This document shows positions 46,081 through 58,159 of a stretch of 64,000 bases of DNA, piece after piece (the stretch's first letter is position 1; each line of letters begins with the position of its first letter). Where the stretch lies: NCBI RefSeq assembly GCF_029227915.1, contig NC_079886.1, positions 6,882,001-6,946,000 on the forward strand, in the 5' to 3' direction. The notes under the pieces were generated by a model. That model was not told the origin of the DNA and made no database searches. It saw only the letters and a list, made by a program, of their open reading frames with translations. The position numbers and the translations under genes were made by a program. The stretch is from Hydractinia symbiolongicarpus (Eukaryota; Cnidaria; Hydrozoa; Anthoathecata; Hydractiniidae).

Positions 46081-46130
46081 CAAAGTAGATAGTGTGCTGA
46101 CGGGTGAATTTTTCCACGGTTAACAACTAG
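46081..46130 (+). repeat. Helitron-like 3' end
   Basis: A hairpin-like CGGGTGAATTTTTCCACGG is followed by TTAACAACTAG, ending in CTAG at 46127-46130 before T. It resembles the 3' end of the element at 19960-20107 with mismatches. The 5' end is not recognisable. Confidence 0.4.
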
Positions 46131-46752
46131 TCTGTTTAATAATAGCTGTATTCTGTGTTTTCAAAAGAGTAGCTTGACAGTATTATTCTGGAAAACTCCG
46201 CAGAACCCGCTTTTTACGGTTACCCGATTTTTGTTTTTATGAAACGCATTCTAATTTTAGAATCACGGCAGAACCCGAAAAAAACTGAATCCTGCTACGA
46301 AGGCCATTTTGGTTTGGAAGTGGTGTGAGGTTTGTGGGTCTACTTTTAAACTTTTTCTTTTCTAAATATTTCGTATTTGGAAATATTTATTTTCTGCATG
46401 TTTTCGCATGTCAAGATGCGCTACCATTACACCATACCGCTACACTATCTTTGCTAATGTTCTTTTTCTTTATTTATGTTGAGCGAAATAATAATAAAAA
46501 GAATAAGCTTGGAACGAGTTTTGTTTTTCCGAACATCATGCAAACATTTGTGCAATCTAGACTACTGAAATGTATTTTATATTTCGCTGCCGAGTTGAAA
46601 CTCTGTAAAAAAAATTTCTAAAGAACAACAACACGTCTAGGAAAAAAATTAAAAAATATTTTTTATTTTTGTTTGTTTTATTTTGTATACTTTCCTCATT
46701 TAGTACACAGATACAAAACATGCTTCACATGTGCCAGTTGAATACGACTTCT

Positions 46753-49700
46753 TTATTTAGTTCCAGCATATGGACCATCCCTAGAACAGTAAGTTATAAC
46801 ATACTTTAAAGTCAGCCTTTATTGAACGTTGTACTACATTTTAGTGTTTCATTTTTGTGGCTGGGGGGAGGGGGTGTTACTAGGGCACTTTTTTCATCAC
46901 CGTTGGACTTATTTTTTGTCAGATATATAAATATGCACAGTGCTAGGGAGGAACACAAAAAATTTTTGGTTGAAAATTTTACACTGACAAACTATATCTT
47001 AAGCTCGTTTTGCGTGCTTGCAATTTTCAGAAAATTTCCCAAAAGAATTGCTTGTGTGAGAATCTTTTTAAAAATAATTTTCTCTTTGTTCAACAGGTGA
47101 CTTTGAAGAATATAGCTCTAAAACGTCCGGGCTATAAAACAACATTTTGATTGGATTTGTCATTTAGCACATATGCGTAAAAAATTTTTCAATAAAAACA
47201 CAACAATTTTGTTTGTTCGAATTCAAAATTTAATTAATAATGTAAAATTTATCAACACTATGCAATGTCTTGAACAAAAATGGCATGTCCTTGCACGAAC
47301 TGATTGCGAGCAAAGTTGCTCTTTTAGTAAATTTATATGTTCCTGATAAATTCAGCTGTTTAAAGTAATTGATTCGCACTGTTCTTTTTTCTCTTACTCA
47401 GAAAAGGCTTGTAGCTTGACTTTTGTAGTCGCACCTAAAGAACGATCGAGCTATGTAAAGGAAATTGGGTCGAGTCGAGTCATATCATAGTGCAAGAAAC
47501 CAAAATATTGAAAATAGAATCGATGTTCTATCCTAAGCATTTTAGTAAATTAAAAATATCAAAATTTGACTCTTCATAAAAAAGGCGACAATTAAGGTAA
47601 ATTAAAGTGTAGGATTTGGCCAAACGTTGTTTTAGTGAAATTTCGAAATGTAAGGTTTAATAGCTATCGTTGTTTCTTTAAGCCTTTCTATAGAACCTTT
47701 TTTTGTCTGAATACGTTGTCCAAAATTTCATTGTGGGCAGGGAATACAGAGAAGTAATAATATTAAAGTATAATATAACAATAGCCTTTCTACTTACTTG
47801 CATCTGTATTTAACCTCAAGATACTTCGCAGTACCTCGACAGGGATCTCCAAATATAGATACGCTGGCCCTCACAGAACAATACTGTTTGTTGTTACATC
47901 TCGCGATTGTCTGTATGTGTGATGAACCAGCACGACAGCTTGTACTGTAATAAGGACTCCATCCACAATATCGTGTCGAGAGACGACCAAAGCATGCGTA
48001 ATCAATGAAAATTCGTCCCCCTATACCGCAGTTTATGTTCAAGTATTGGTTCTCACATACACGGACTGTTTTTTCTTTACTCCATGGTTCTGAAAATGGC
48101 AAGTTTAATGAAGTTTAATAGAAAGAATTGGATATCTTGAAATTTGTTGTTGTTGGAATAGATACTATGGTATGGGACGATCAATAGGTCCGTCAATTTC
48201 TCTATGATGCAATGAGGAATTATACAATGTACGGAAAAGCGGGAAAATGTGTGTTTGGCCTGACCATCTGTATCTGAAAGTAATAGGCACTATCCTTCTA
48301 GAAAGTTAAACTTCTGTTACTTTTTAATCTTTTTGTTAATAATTTCACCACACAAAAAATAAAACAAAGCAAAACAAAAAACAAATAAAAATATAAAAAA
48401 GTAAAAAAATAAAAATTTCGTAACAAGCTTAGATTAATAATCCATGCACACCTGGACACTTCTCGGTATTGCATAATCTTGTTTCAGCTGCTTTTCCTAA
48501 ACTAGAGCAATCTTTGCCACCATATTGCGGCGCAGGATCATCACAAGTTCTGCTTCGCGTTTGATTGCCAGAGCCACATGTTTTTGAACATGTGCTATAT
48601 TCACTCCAAGGACTATAGTTACCATCAACTAGAAAAAAAGACAACATGATCTGTATTATTATTTTTATTATTATTTACCAATATTTACAGAGGATAACCA
48701 TTCAAAAATAAATACAATATTTACAAATATATAAACAAATTTCTGTTTTCCAATGGGTCCACAAAGTAGAACTTTATATGAAGTAAAAAGAGTTATGGCA
48801 TATAACAAAATCCTCATTAAATAATATCCAAATAACACCCAAATAATAACCGAATAATACATGAATAATACACAAATAATACCCAAATAATACTCAAATA
48901 AAATATTCAAGCTATCAAAGGGAACATTGACAGAAAGGCAGATTGTAATAATCATTGATTAACGCACGACTTACTAGGGCATGGACGAATTGAGCATGAT
49001 TTGGTTTCTGATGAATCTCCACTGCATTGTTTACCACCAAAAGCAGGTGGAGGGTTATCACAGTTTCTGTATCGTGTCGAGTAACCGCTTCCACAGGATA
49101 AGCTGCAACTTTCCCATTCTGACCACTCGCCATAATTACCGTCAACTAAAATGGTTTTAATAACATATATATATATATGTTTTGGTAAGAAGAAAGGAAG
49201 AAGGTGTTCGCAAAATCGAGGTTACAGTTTAACTCAACTTTAAATAATTGTGTGTAACAACCCCTATCGGAAAAGATAGGTTGATGGAAGGGTTAATAAG
49301 ATAACACATACCTGGACACTTATTTGTATTGCAGCCTCTCATTTCACTTGCTGGACCAAGACTGGAGCAATCTTTTCCACCGTGCTGACTAACGGGATTG
49401 TTACATCTTCTGCTTCTTGATTGACTACCTGTTCCACATGTTTTCGAACAGGTTGTATACTCGCCCCAAGTGCCGTATCCTCCATCAACTAAAGAGAATG
49501 TGTTTGTATGAATTATTAACTGGTTAATTGATGGGTTACACAATGCTTAATTACACTCTACTAGGATAAACGTCGTGACGTAAGAGATTAAAATTTAACA
49601 AATCACACTCAACAGCGTGACTAATACTTAATATCTCATCACTCCATTAATTAGTATGTGTTTTTACATCAAGGGATGTTAGTTAGATTAAGTCGCAATG

Positions 49701-52700
49701 CTAAACTATCCCTGAACAACATAACAACCTTAATCAGCACTGCGTCATAATTTTACTTCAACTTTAACATTAACATAAAAAATCAGAAGATATGTCATTT
49801 CCACAAGAAACATATACTGTTAGTCACACAAACCTGGACATGGTGATGTGTTACAAGATTTTGTCTCTGAGGAATTATCTGAGCAAGGTGAACCGCCATG
49901 TGCTGGTGCAGGACTGTCGCATCGTCTGGATCTTGATGTAAGACCTGTTCCACAAGACTGACTGCACACTTTCCAAGAAGACCAACTGCCATATTGTCCG
50001 TCGACTAAAGAAAACGTTCCTGAGTACCATCTACTATATAATTTTAAAGCATGTGTTATTGGTGACGAAAACACATATGTACATTTCCCGCATGAGAAAA
50101 ATAATAAAGGTAAATAAAAAAGATCAATACTAAGCTGTGCAAAATTTAGCCATGGTTTGAAACTTTTAGCATAGGGTAAAAAAGTAATATGACCAGAATT
50201 AAACAGTTTAACAGCACAAGTATGGCAAATTTTTCTTTTATGACTCTCTGAGAGTTACAATATGTTTAAAAAACTTATGCTAATTCTTTCAAAAAAAACA
50301 AACGCAAAACACACAAAATATTATGAAATAAAAAGCGTGCTTGCTTATTTATTTCTATTTATACCATTACTCTGTTTTCTTATTATCCGTTAAATTCCTA
50401 GTGGCTTACCTGGGCAAGGGATCGAGTTACACGTTCTTGTATCCAATGATGGACCCTTGCAACCTTCTCCACTTTGTTGGGGAGACGGGCTATCACATTT
50501 TCTTGTGCGTGAGGCTGATCCAGTGTCGCAAGATTTGGTACATTTAGTCCATAACGTCCATTGTCCATACTGTCCATTAACTACGTAGAATTATTGCAAC
50601 ATTGCAGGGAGCAAATAAAACAATAAAGCGAATAGATTACGAACTTATGTAAAGTAGAAGGAGATTGCGTCTATATTATAATACCTGTATACGTCTGTCT
50701 GTCACGCACAATGGTAACCGCGATTGCGAGACACACGAAATGCGGTAAAAAAGGACAGGCGACCGACTAGTATTTATATATTCCATTGATATGAATTCTT
50801 GTTCGCTTTTAAACTATCCAAGGATAATTTATTGTTTTTGAAAGTTCAATTCTAAAATAAAAAATATATTTACCTGGACAAGGCATGCTGCTACAACTCT
50901 GTGTTTGCAAAAGTTCTCCAAGGCAGATTTTACCGCCATGTTCAGGTTTTGGATTTGTGCACGAACGAATTCTGGATTGTGTTCCTCCTCCACACGTTGC
51001 TGTACATTTTGAATAACTGCTCCATTCAGACAAACCGCCGTCAACTAAAACAATAAAAACTTATTGAACAGTCGGTGTCAGAAATTTCATCAGTCACTAC
51101 TCAACATAAAACCCAAATGAAAATACTTGAGGAAGTGTACCAGATATTTTTAAAAAAACTAAGTTTTTATGGTTAGCTATCGATTTGTTGGAAGACTAAA
51201 AACGACATCAACAAAAGATAAGTCAAACTAATCTTTCAGTGTTAATCAAAGAGTAGTGAATTTTTCATACTTGGACATAGTTGTGTATTGCATGTCTTTG
51301 TCTGTGAAGAAACACCCGAGCAGGGTGCCCCTCCATAAGCAGGAGAAGGGTGGTTACATTGTCTTGATCTTGAACTAGTTCCATTTCCACATGATTGACT
51401 ACAAGCACCCCAAGGTGACCAAGCCCCATATTTACCGTCAACTATAGAAAACAAAGTCAACAAGCAGTCAACTAAATCAGCTTTGCTTTTACACATGTGA
51501 CTTATGTAATATTCTTTTTACTTTTAAATGATTTCTTCTCGGAAATGTTTCCATAGCTATCAAGAATTTAAGACTACATAATACATAATTTCGAATAGCT
51601 TCTTTCTATGCTCATTACGATACTTAACTTAAATCCTTAATTTTCTTTACCTGGACAAGGCATGCTGCTACAACTCTGTGTTTGCAAAAGTTCTCCAAGG
51701 CAGATTTTACCGCCATGTTGAGGTTTCGGATTTGTGCACGAACGACTTCTGGACTGTGTTCCTCCTCCACAAGTTGTCGTACATTTTGAATAATTGCTCC
51801 ATTCCGACAAGCCACCGTTAACTAAGGCATTGGAAAAGTGTGTGAAACGTTATGTGTCTTAAGAATATCTAACTAACGGCAGGCCTTGATTAAATTTAAA
51901 TGAAAGAAGGTAAAAAGTTTTAGTTCTATCTTCACACAAGCTGTAAGCCGCACCAAAATCTCACAGGGATTTCCTGTCGTACATATTTCCGTAGCGTGCA
52001 TTCTTGCCCTGTAAGCATGATGAGATAAAAATATACTAGAAAGGTGCGATTATAATAACAACAGTTGTTGTGTTAAAAAATTCAAAAACAAACTTACTTG
52101 GACAAGATCGTACGTTGCATAATCTAGATTCGTCTGAAATGTCGGAACATGGAATACCACCATGTGCAGGGGAGGGATTATTACATTTCCGGGTCCTCCA
52201 TGCCACTCCTGTACCACACGATGCACTGCAAGCTGCCCATTCACTCCAGTCACCATAATCTCCATCCACTAAAGTACAGAACTGTTAATATTTTTTGCCA
52301 TAACTGTGTATTCAAAAAGACGCAGAATGACAGATAAAAGTTTACATGGTTCTAGACCAGTAACTTGACCTGTACTACTTCCCAGCAGAATATGATAAAA
52401 AACAACGCTTAGGACGTCTGGAAACGCTTTATTTCGTTGGTTACTCTCTCACCCACACAACAACCACTGAAAATACGATGCTTTGAGTTTTCCGGAGATT
52501 AGGTACAACTAAGCAAATACGTAATGCAAACATTTGGGAGAGTTTTCACATGCTAAAATAACGCTATTGCTGTGCAACTAGCATATGTTAAAGTTTAACA
52601 CTTTTACCACATTAAAGAATCATACCTGGACAATGAATGGTGTTGCATTCTCGTGAGTGTGTTTTATCTCCTGTGCAATTTTTACCACCATGTTGAGGTG

Positions 52701-55396
52701 TAGGATTTGTGCATGAGCGGTTTCTAGATTGTGTTCCTCCTCCACAGGTGAGAGAACACTCTGAGAAATCACTCCATGAGCTAAAAGCTCCATCAACTAA
52801 AATTAAACATATAAAAATCTAGTTTTACACTAGCGTGAGAAGATAGAACTACTTTATTATAATAAACAGAACCCAGGTTTTGCAATAGATAATGCAGGAT
52901 CAGCAAAAAGAAAGAAAAAAATATTATTTTGATTATTTGTGTAAATAAAAAAAAATTCATTCCCTACTTGGACATTTATTTGTGTTGCAGCTCTGTGATG
53001 TTAAAACTGGTCCAATGCATTCTTTTCCGTCATGTTGCGGAGCTGGGTCTGTACAAGATCTGGTGCGTGTTTTACTTCCTCCACCACAAGACTTTGTACA
53101 CAGTGTAAAATCACTCCATTCTGTAAAACCTCCATCAACTAATATACAGACAAAAAGGTTTTAAGCATCGTTTGCACGATTCAAGTAGTTAAAGGAAATT
53201 TGAGTTGGTTTAACAAGTTGTAGGGTGTGTAGACAAAGTGGACATTTCAAGTTTTTAACCTGCTTCAATTTTAAGGAAGTCGAAAGGAAAAATTTACGGC
53301 TATGTTGGATAAAACCAGAAGCAAGTAAGATTCTAGAAATAACAATAAAATGTTGAATCTTATAACTCATTAGATGCGTCAGTTTAGTGGACCATACACA
53401 CATCTGTTTAGATGTTAATCTTAGGCTATTGGCGTAAGTAAAGATGGGAGTCAACCTCCATCATGCTGCTTTTAAGCAACATCATATAAAGGTTTAGCAT
53501 ATAATAACATAACACCTACTGGGACATTCTTTAATCAAGCAAGGTTTGCTTTCAGTTAGTTCGCCATCACATGGTTTACCCTTTCCCTTAGGTACTGGGT
53601 TAGCGCATGTTCGCTCTCTTGCGATAATGCCTGTACCACACGAAGTGCTACATTTGGTCCACTCCGTCCATTCTGACAATCCACCATCGACATCTAAGAA
53701 ATTTGAAACGATGTTTACAAGATTAACCATATTACATTTCGTATAGGATGCAGTTTTTGTGTTTTTTATAACTACATATTAGCAGCAAAACAAACACTGA
53801 CACAACCAGAAGTGATGGATTTGAAATAACTCAAATTTGTTCTGACTATGACTGTGAAAGCTGACTGACCACAATAGAGAAGCGATTTGACATCAAAAAA
53901 TGTGACGTCATTATTTTTTCCGGCTTCATGAGATAACAGTACACTGAAATAAACTTCCAACTGTCTATTCGCTGCTTTATTTTAATGCTTAAAAGCTTAA
54001 AACACGTACCCGTGTCTTCTTTCTCTTTTCCTATCTTATAAATATAAGCTGCGTTCCCTTTTCCAGCACATTCTGTATCCACTTTACCGTCACATGAAGC
54101 AAACAAGGCATTGATGCACTCAGACGACTCCCAACCGCCAACAAGAAATTTTTCAAAATCAGTATAATCTTTACCACCCCAACATTCACCGTAAAAGCGA
54201 ATGGAGAAATATATGTAGTCTAAGGATTTTGCCTTTTCTGAGCAGCGACAAGCCAAGCTGAACGAAACGAACAAAAAATATAGACTCTTCACCAAACCGC
54301 GTACTATTCATCTTCAGAAATAGAAAAAAGTTCGTGTGCTAGATTATTCGTTAAATGCAAGGAACTTGAGTATTTGCAATATTAACTCAAATGTTGAACT
54401 ATTTGATAAGTGAGAATGAAAATTTTGGAAAAACCCTTTGTATGTGGTTGAGTTTTTTTATTATTATTAATGCAACACTATGTCCTTTAATTTAATGCAG
54501 ATCATAACATTTTTCTGAATTTACCACTTCACTTCTATTACTGTACCACTTAAGAAAAAAAAACTTCCAAACATTTATTGTTGATTCACTTTCTAATTCG
54601 TCAAAAAATCTTCAAAAAAAATCCTATTTTTACCTGTGCATTGATGCGCCAAAATTTCTCCAGTCAATCTGGTGACCTTGATGTGCTTCACTGGTTGTAT
54701 CTCTATCGTTGATAAGTAAAGTCATTGTAGGAGCACCATTATAGGTTTGGTAGCAACCAATAGGAGTGTATTTTCTATCACATGTGACATGTTCCTTTGA
54801 ATTAACTATAAAGAAACATAGTCCTAGCATAGTCCAAAGAGTTCTTTTCCGTGGTTGACGATCAGTTTATTATAATATCTAGAACAAGACACCTCAAACT
54901 AGGGAAAATGCATTCCATTAGTATGAATTGCGAGTTGTGTTGTGAAAACAGGTGCGACACTCTTGTACTTCTCGTTTAGTATGTAAAAATACATCGGTAG
55001 TTCAGCAAATATCTTGATTTCTTCTGACAGGGACAAACAGCTCACGAGTAGTTATAAATACTACAGGTTACGTTTTTTTTTGAACCGTATTTCACTGCAA
55101 ATGTATTAATTGTAGAGATTGAAAATAATAGATGCAGAGAAAGGCTAGTTGTATGATCAGGTGCGGGTGTGTGACGTGCTAATTCCCGGATCATAGTGCA
55201 TAGCCTTCAGAATGGAATGATAATCGAAATGCGAAACTTACAATAATTCATAATGTCTTTCGTTTATTTTACCAACAAAAAACAAATGAAGATTGTAAAA
55301 TATAGCATGCTAAGTATACTGCAACATTTAAGAATGAAGAAGATACATACCATGAATGGCACAGAGGATTAAGATAACTGTTACGGAGTAAAGCAT
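46753..55396 (-). CDS. Rhamnospondin-like protein, gene C: WSC-like domain, twelve TSRs, SUEL lectin
   Basis: Seventeen exons: 55396-55351 (signal peptide [15 protein letters not shown]), 54805-54634, 54257-54010, then TSR exons 53693-53520, 53138-52968, 52796-52626, 52268-52098, 51821-51651, 51441-51271, 51044-50874, 50580-50410, 50004-49834, 49488-49312, 49145-48975 and 48628-48452, then lectin 48089-47798 and tail 46780-46753 (TAA). They total 2853 nt, or 950 residues. The first three exons match genes A/B in layout but are diverged and slightly shorter. The first TSR exon is 174 nt as in A/B; the others are 171 or 177. The lectin exon is 292 nt as in A/B, but YGR is FGR ([11 protein letters not shown]); DPC and KYLEVKYRC are kept. 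All TSR introns are phase 1. It is an older paralogue with four extra TSRs. No damage is seen. Confidence 0.9.
48825..48903. repeat. Minisatellite of about 10-11 bases in a gene C intron
   Basis: About seven imperfect copies of AATAATACCCA (variants AATAATACTCA, AATAATACATG, AATAACACCCA) lie in the intron between the TSR exons at 48628-48452 and 49145-48975. Confidence 0.5.
50670..50770 (+). mobile_element. Short Helitron-like copy without 3' hairpin
   Basis: It begins TCTATATTATAATACCTGTA and ends CGACTAG before T, matching the element at 19960-20107, but lacks the hairpin block just before the end. It lies in a gene C intron. Confidence 0.55.
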
Positions 55397-55804
55397 CTAA
55401 AAATTATATTTATAATTATATTTATGTACTTCGCTTAGTTAGGTTCTAACACACCCTAATAAAGTTTCAGTTACACGTGCATAGGTATGTTGGTAGGTGG
55501 TATGTATTGTGGCTTAAGCTCACATTTTAGAAAATCAATAATATGCTTTATTCCCTACCATATGTTGATGTATCTATTTAACCTAAAGCTGGGTTATTAT
55601 TAGTAAACCAAAGTAAGATGTGACAGCGATAATGACTAGTGTTTTTACGAACAAAAATTGTCACTTTTATCCCTACAATTTTATAACAACGTTGATTGAT
55701 TGATTAACTTATGACACAAATGCTTAAAAAGCCAGTTAAACTTTTAATACAATTTGTTTTAGTTTAAAACCGGAAATTCAAATCTACAAAAAAAGAAAGA
55801 TTAC

Positions 55805-55850
55805 CTTGTCGTTTTAAAGACGAGATTTGCCTCTTTTAGCATTTCTTCCG
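55805..55850 (-). other. Probable 5' UTR exon of gene C
   Basis: The minus strand has a good donor (ACAAG followed by GTAATC) at 55805 after a leader-like segment. An ATAAAAG about 10-15 bases before the segment could be a poor TATA box. Assigned by analogy with genes A and B; the 5' limit is a guess. Confidence 0.35.
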
Positions 55851-57490
55851 AGGCTTTTATTCATGTCGTGAGCAGGTGTGTCAATATGGTTACCACAAAT
55901 AATTATTGAAATGTAACACCAAGTAACAATATATCAACAACTTGCACTGCTTTTTATTATAACTTGTTTAACATTATATATAAAGAAATATTTTTCTCAT
56001 TATTCTTTCATAGAGTAAACACAAACTTAAGAGTTTTATGCATCTTTTTAATTTCACGTGGCATTCATATGTATACGTGAATTCAATATGACCTTTTTCC
56101 TTCAATGTTAACGTTTAGTCGCTTAACAAGTCCCATATCTGAAAGTGAAAATAGCATTGTGAGATCTAGAGTAAACACTGTGCCGTTGCTGGGTTACTCA
56201 AAACTCTCGCTTGAGGATTCAGTTGCTACCTCGAGTAATCTTAATACGAAGTTAAAAGTAACAAAATTTGTTTTAACTACCTTAGAATAAACAATAAAAC
56301 TTTCCAATTCAATAAATGCTTTATTTTAAACTCGTGTTTATTATTAACAAGCCAGTTGCATTTGATGATTCTACCAAAGCAAAGAAGGTTTGCCGATATT
56401 ATTGATAGATATTATCATATAGAGAGATTATTGCCCAACATGTCATCCCCACTACGTAAGCTTTCAGCTTCCTTTCTTTTTTTCGATTTTTAATACTGAA
56501 ATTAAGTTCCTATTTTATTACTCATTTAAGACTATCTATTAACCTGAGAAAGTTATTTTTTAAACTAGTTATTAAGACCTGAAAAAAATATATCGGAATC
56601 TCTTCTGTTGCTACTTGCAGCTACTATGTTTGGCTCACGGATACAACCGACAGTATAACATACTAGCCGGGGGAAGCCACAAGTAAATGCACGACAAATT
56701 GTTTAACGCCAGGTCGAGGGTTTATAATAGCCGTAAACTGTACCAAGCATCCGGGAGGAACGCTTCAATACAGGTATATAAATTATGTCGTAAATGGAGT
56801 GAAGCGCACACATCATCATATTGTTTTGGGTGTAATATATATTTTTCAAAAAATAGCTTTCTCGCAACTTTAGCTGAAATTTAAGCACAGTTTAAAACCT
56901 GTTGTTACCCCGCCGTAGCAAAGGTGTCTGCCAGCATTGTTTATTTTACAAAACAAGTTCCTGGAAATATTCTCAAAAAAATAATCGTGAAACCGACTTG
57001 AGCGCTTAGTACAGGTAAACCGTGTCGCACATCCGTATAGATGTCATACGTTTTTCTAAAAAACAGCCGCAGGAAACAGCCCGTCTTTACCCTGTTGACC
57101 TAAAAAAATCAATTAGCTTTTTTATTTTGTGGAATAAGTTTTCATGGAATTTGCAAAATTCACTGTCGGTTTAATTAAAAATACTATATTTACACTGTTG
57201 TCTCATCAATAAACCTTGGACTTTTGTAAAAGTTAATATTACAGTAAAAGGTTAACTAACTGCATTTACTATTATTAGAACATAATATTTTTTTGCACAA
57301 AAAATTCTTGCCTTGCGCTCATTTTTCCAAAGTCTTAAAATCTTGTTGCTTACCGTATATAGACATTTAAAGCATGGAAACGTACATTGCAACAACCAAA
57401 ATATAGCAATTATGTGTATTTCTGTTTACGGCAGCAATTACCACGTGACTAAAGATAAAAATTAGGTTGCCATTTGTTTGCATTCAAAAA
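55851..57490. other. Region upstream of gene C
   Basis: I see no supported gene or clear repeat. Open frames here are short and featureless. Confidence 0.4.
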
Positions 57491-57799
57491 AAAATTAGCA
57501 AAGGCGCTATTCTCGTGGTAATCCCTTACATGTTTCCGTTTTTTGAACATTTGACTTTGTGGTTATCATATGTTCGGTTTCTTGTTAATAATCCAATAAC
57601 ATTGGTGATATTGGTTGTTAAGTTGTAAATACTAGCTAAATTGCGAAATCGTCAGTTGATTACTACCGTCATCAGAATTTTCAGCCTCGCCTAGGTGTGG
57701 ACTAACAAATAATTCCTCGTGGTAGCAGGCCAGGCTTTATCAAGCATTCTCTACTAGCTAGGAGTATCAAATGTTGTAAAGTAGGTAAATGTTACTCAC

Positions 57800-57827
57800 C
57801 ATTTCTTTCCACTGCATACACACTCAT
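57800..57827 (-). CDS. Possible first coding exon of an unknown gene
   Basis: ATG AGT GTG TAT GCA GTG GAA AGA AAT G is followed by a strong donor GTGAGTAA. No partner exon was identified on the minus strand below it. It could be an unrelated gene, an alternative leader for gene C, or chance. Confidence 0.2.
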
Positions 57828-58159
57828 TTTGAACTCTGCGTGGGAAACTTTCACATGTTTTTGTTTTCTGACTTTTTGTTGTAATTTCTCACTATTATAA
57901 TCTATAATCTGAAATACATGAGGATTGGAGTGGTTTCATGTGTATATTTATCCATTTTAAACGTTTATTTTATCATTATTATTACTTGCTAACGCTAAAA
58001 GTTTGTATTTTCACTAACATCTTCAGAATAGTTTTTTTCAAAATATTTTTTTTTTGTCATACAAAAATGTGTGTAACGGATGTTGTTAAAAAAAATTAAC
58101 CATTGGTAAATCTGATAGTGGTGACCAAACTTTATTTTTTTTAAATTTTAAATAAACGC

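Larger units (their letters stand above)
44506..46752. other. Spacer between genes B and C
   Basis: This holds the promoter region of gene B, two copies of a 14-base palindrome (44925-44938 and 44945-44958), a tRNA-derived SINE (45450-45792), a Helitron-like 3' end (46081-46130) and the 3' flank of gene C. I see no supported gene. Confidence 0.5.

Noticed and set aside
48825-48903. CRISPR-like regular repeat
   Set aside because: Units are 10-11 bases, contiguous and imperfect, without spacers, in an intron of an animal gene. It is a minisatellite.
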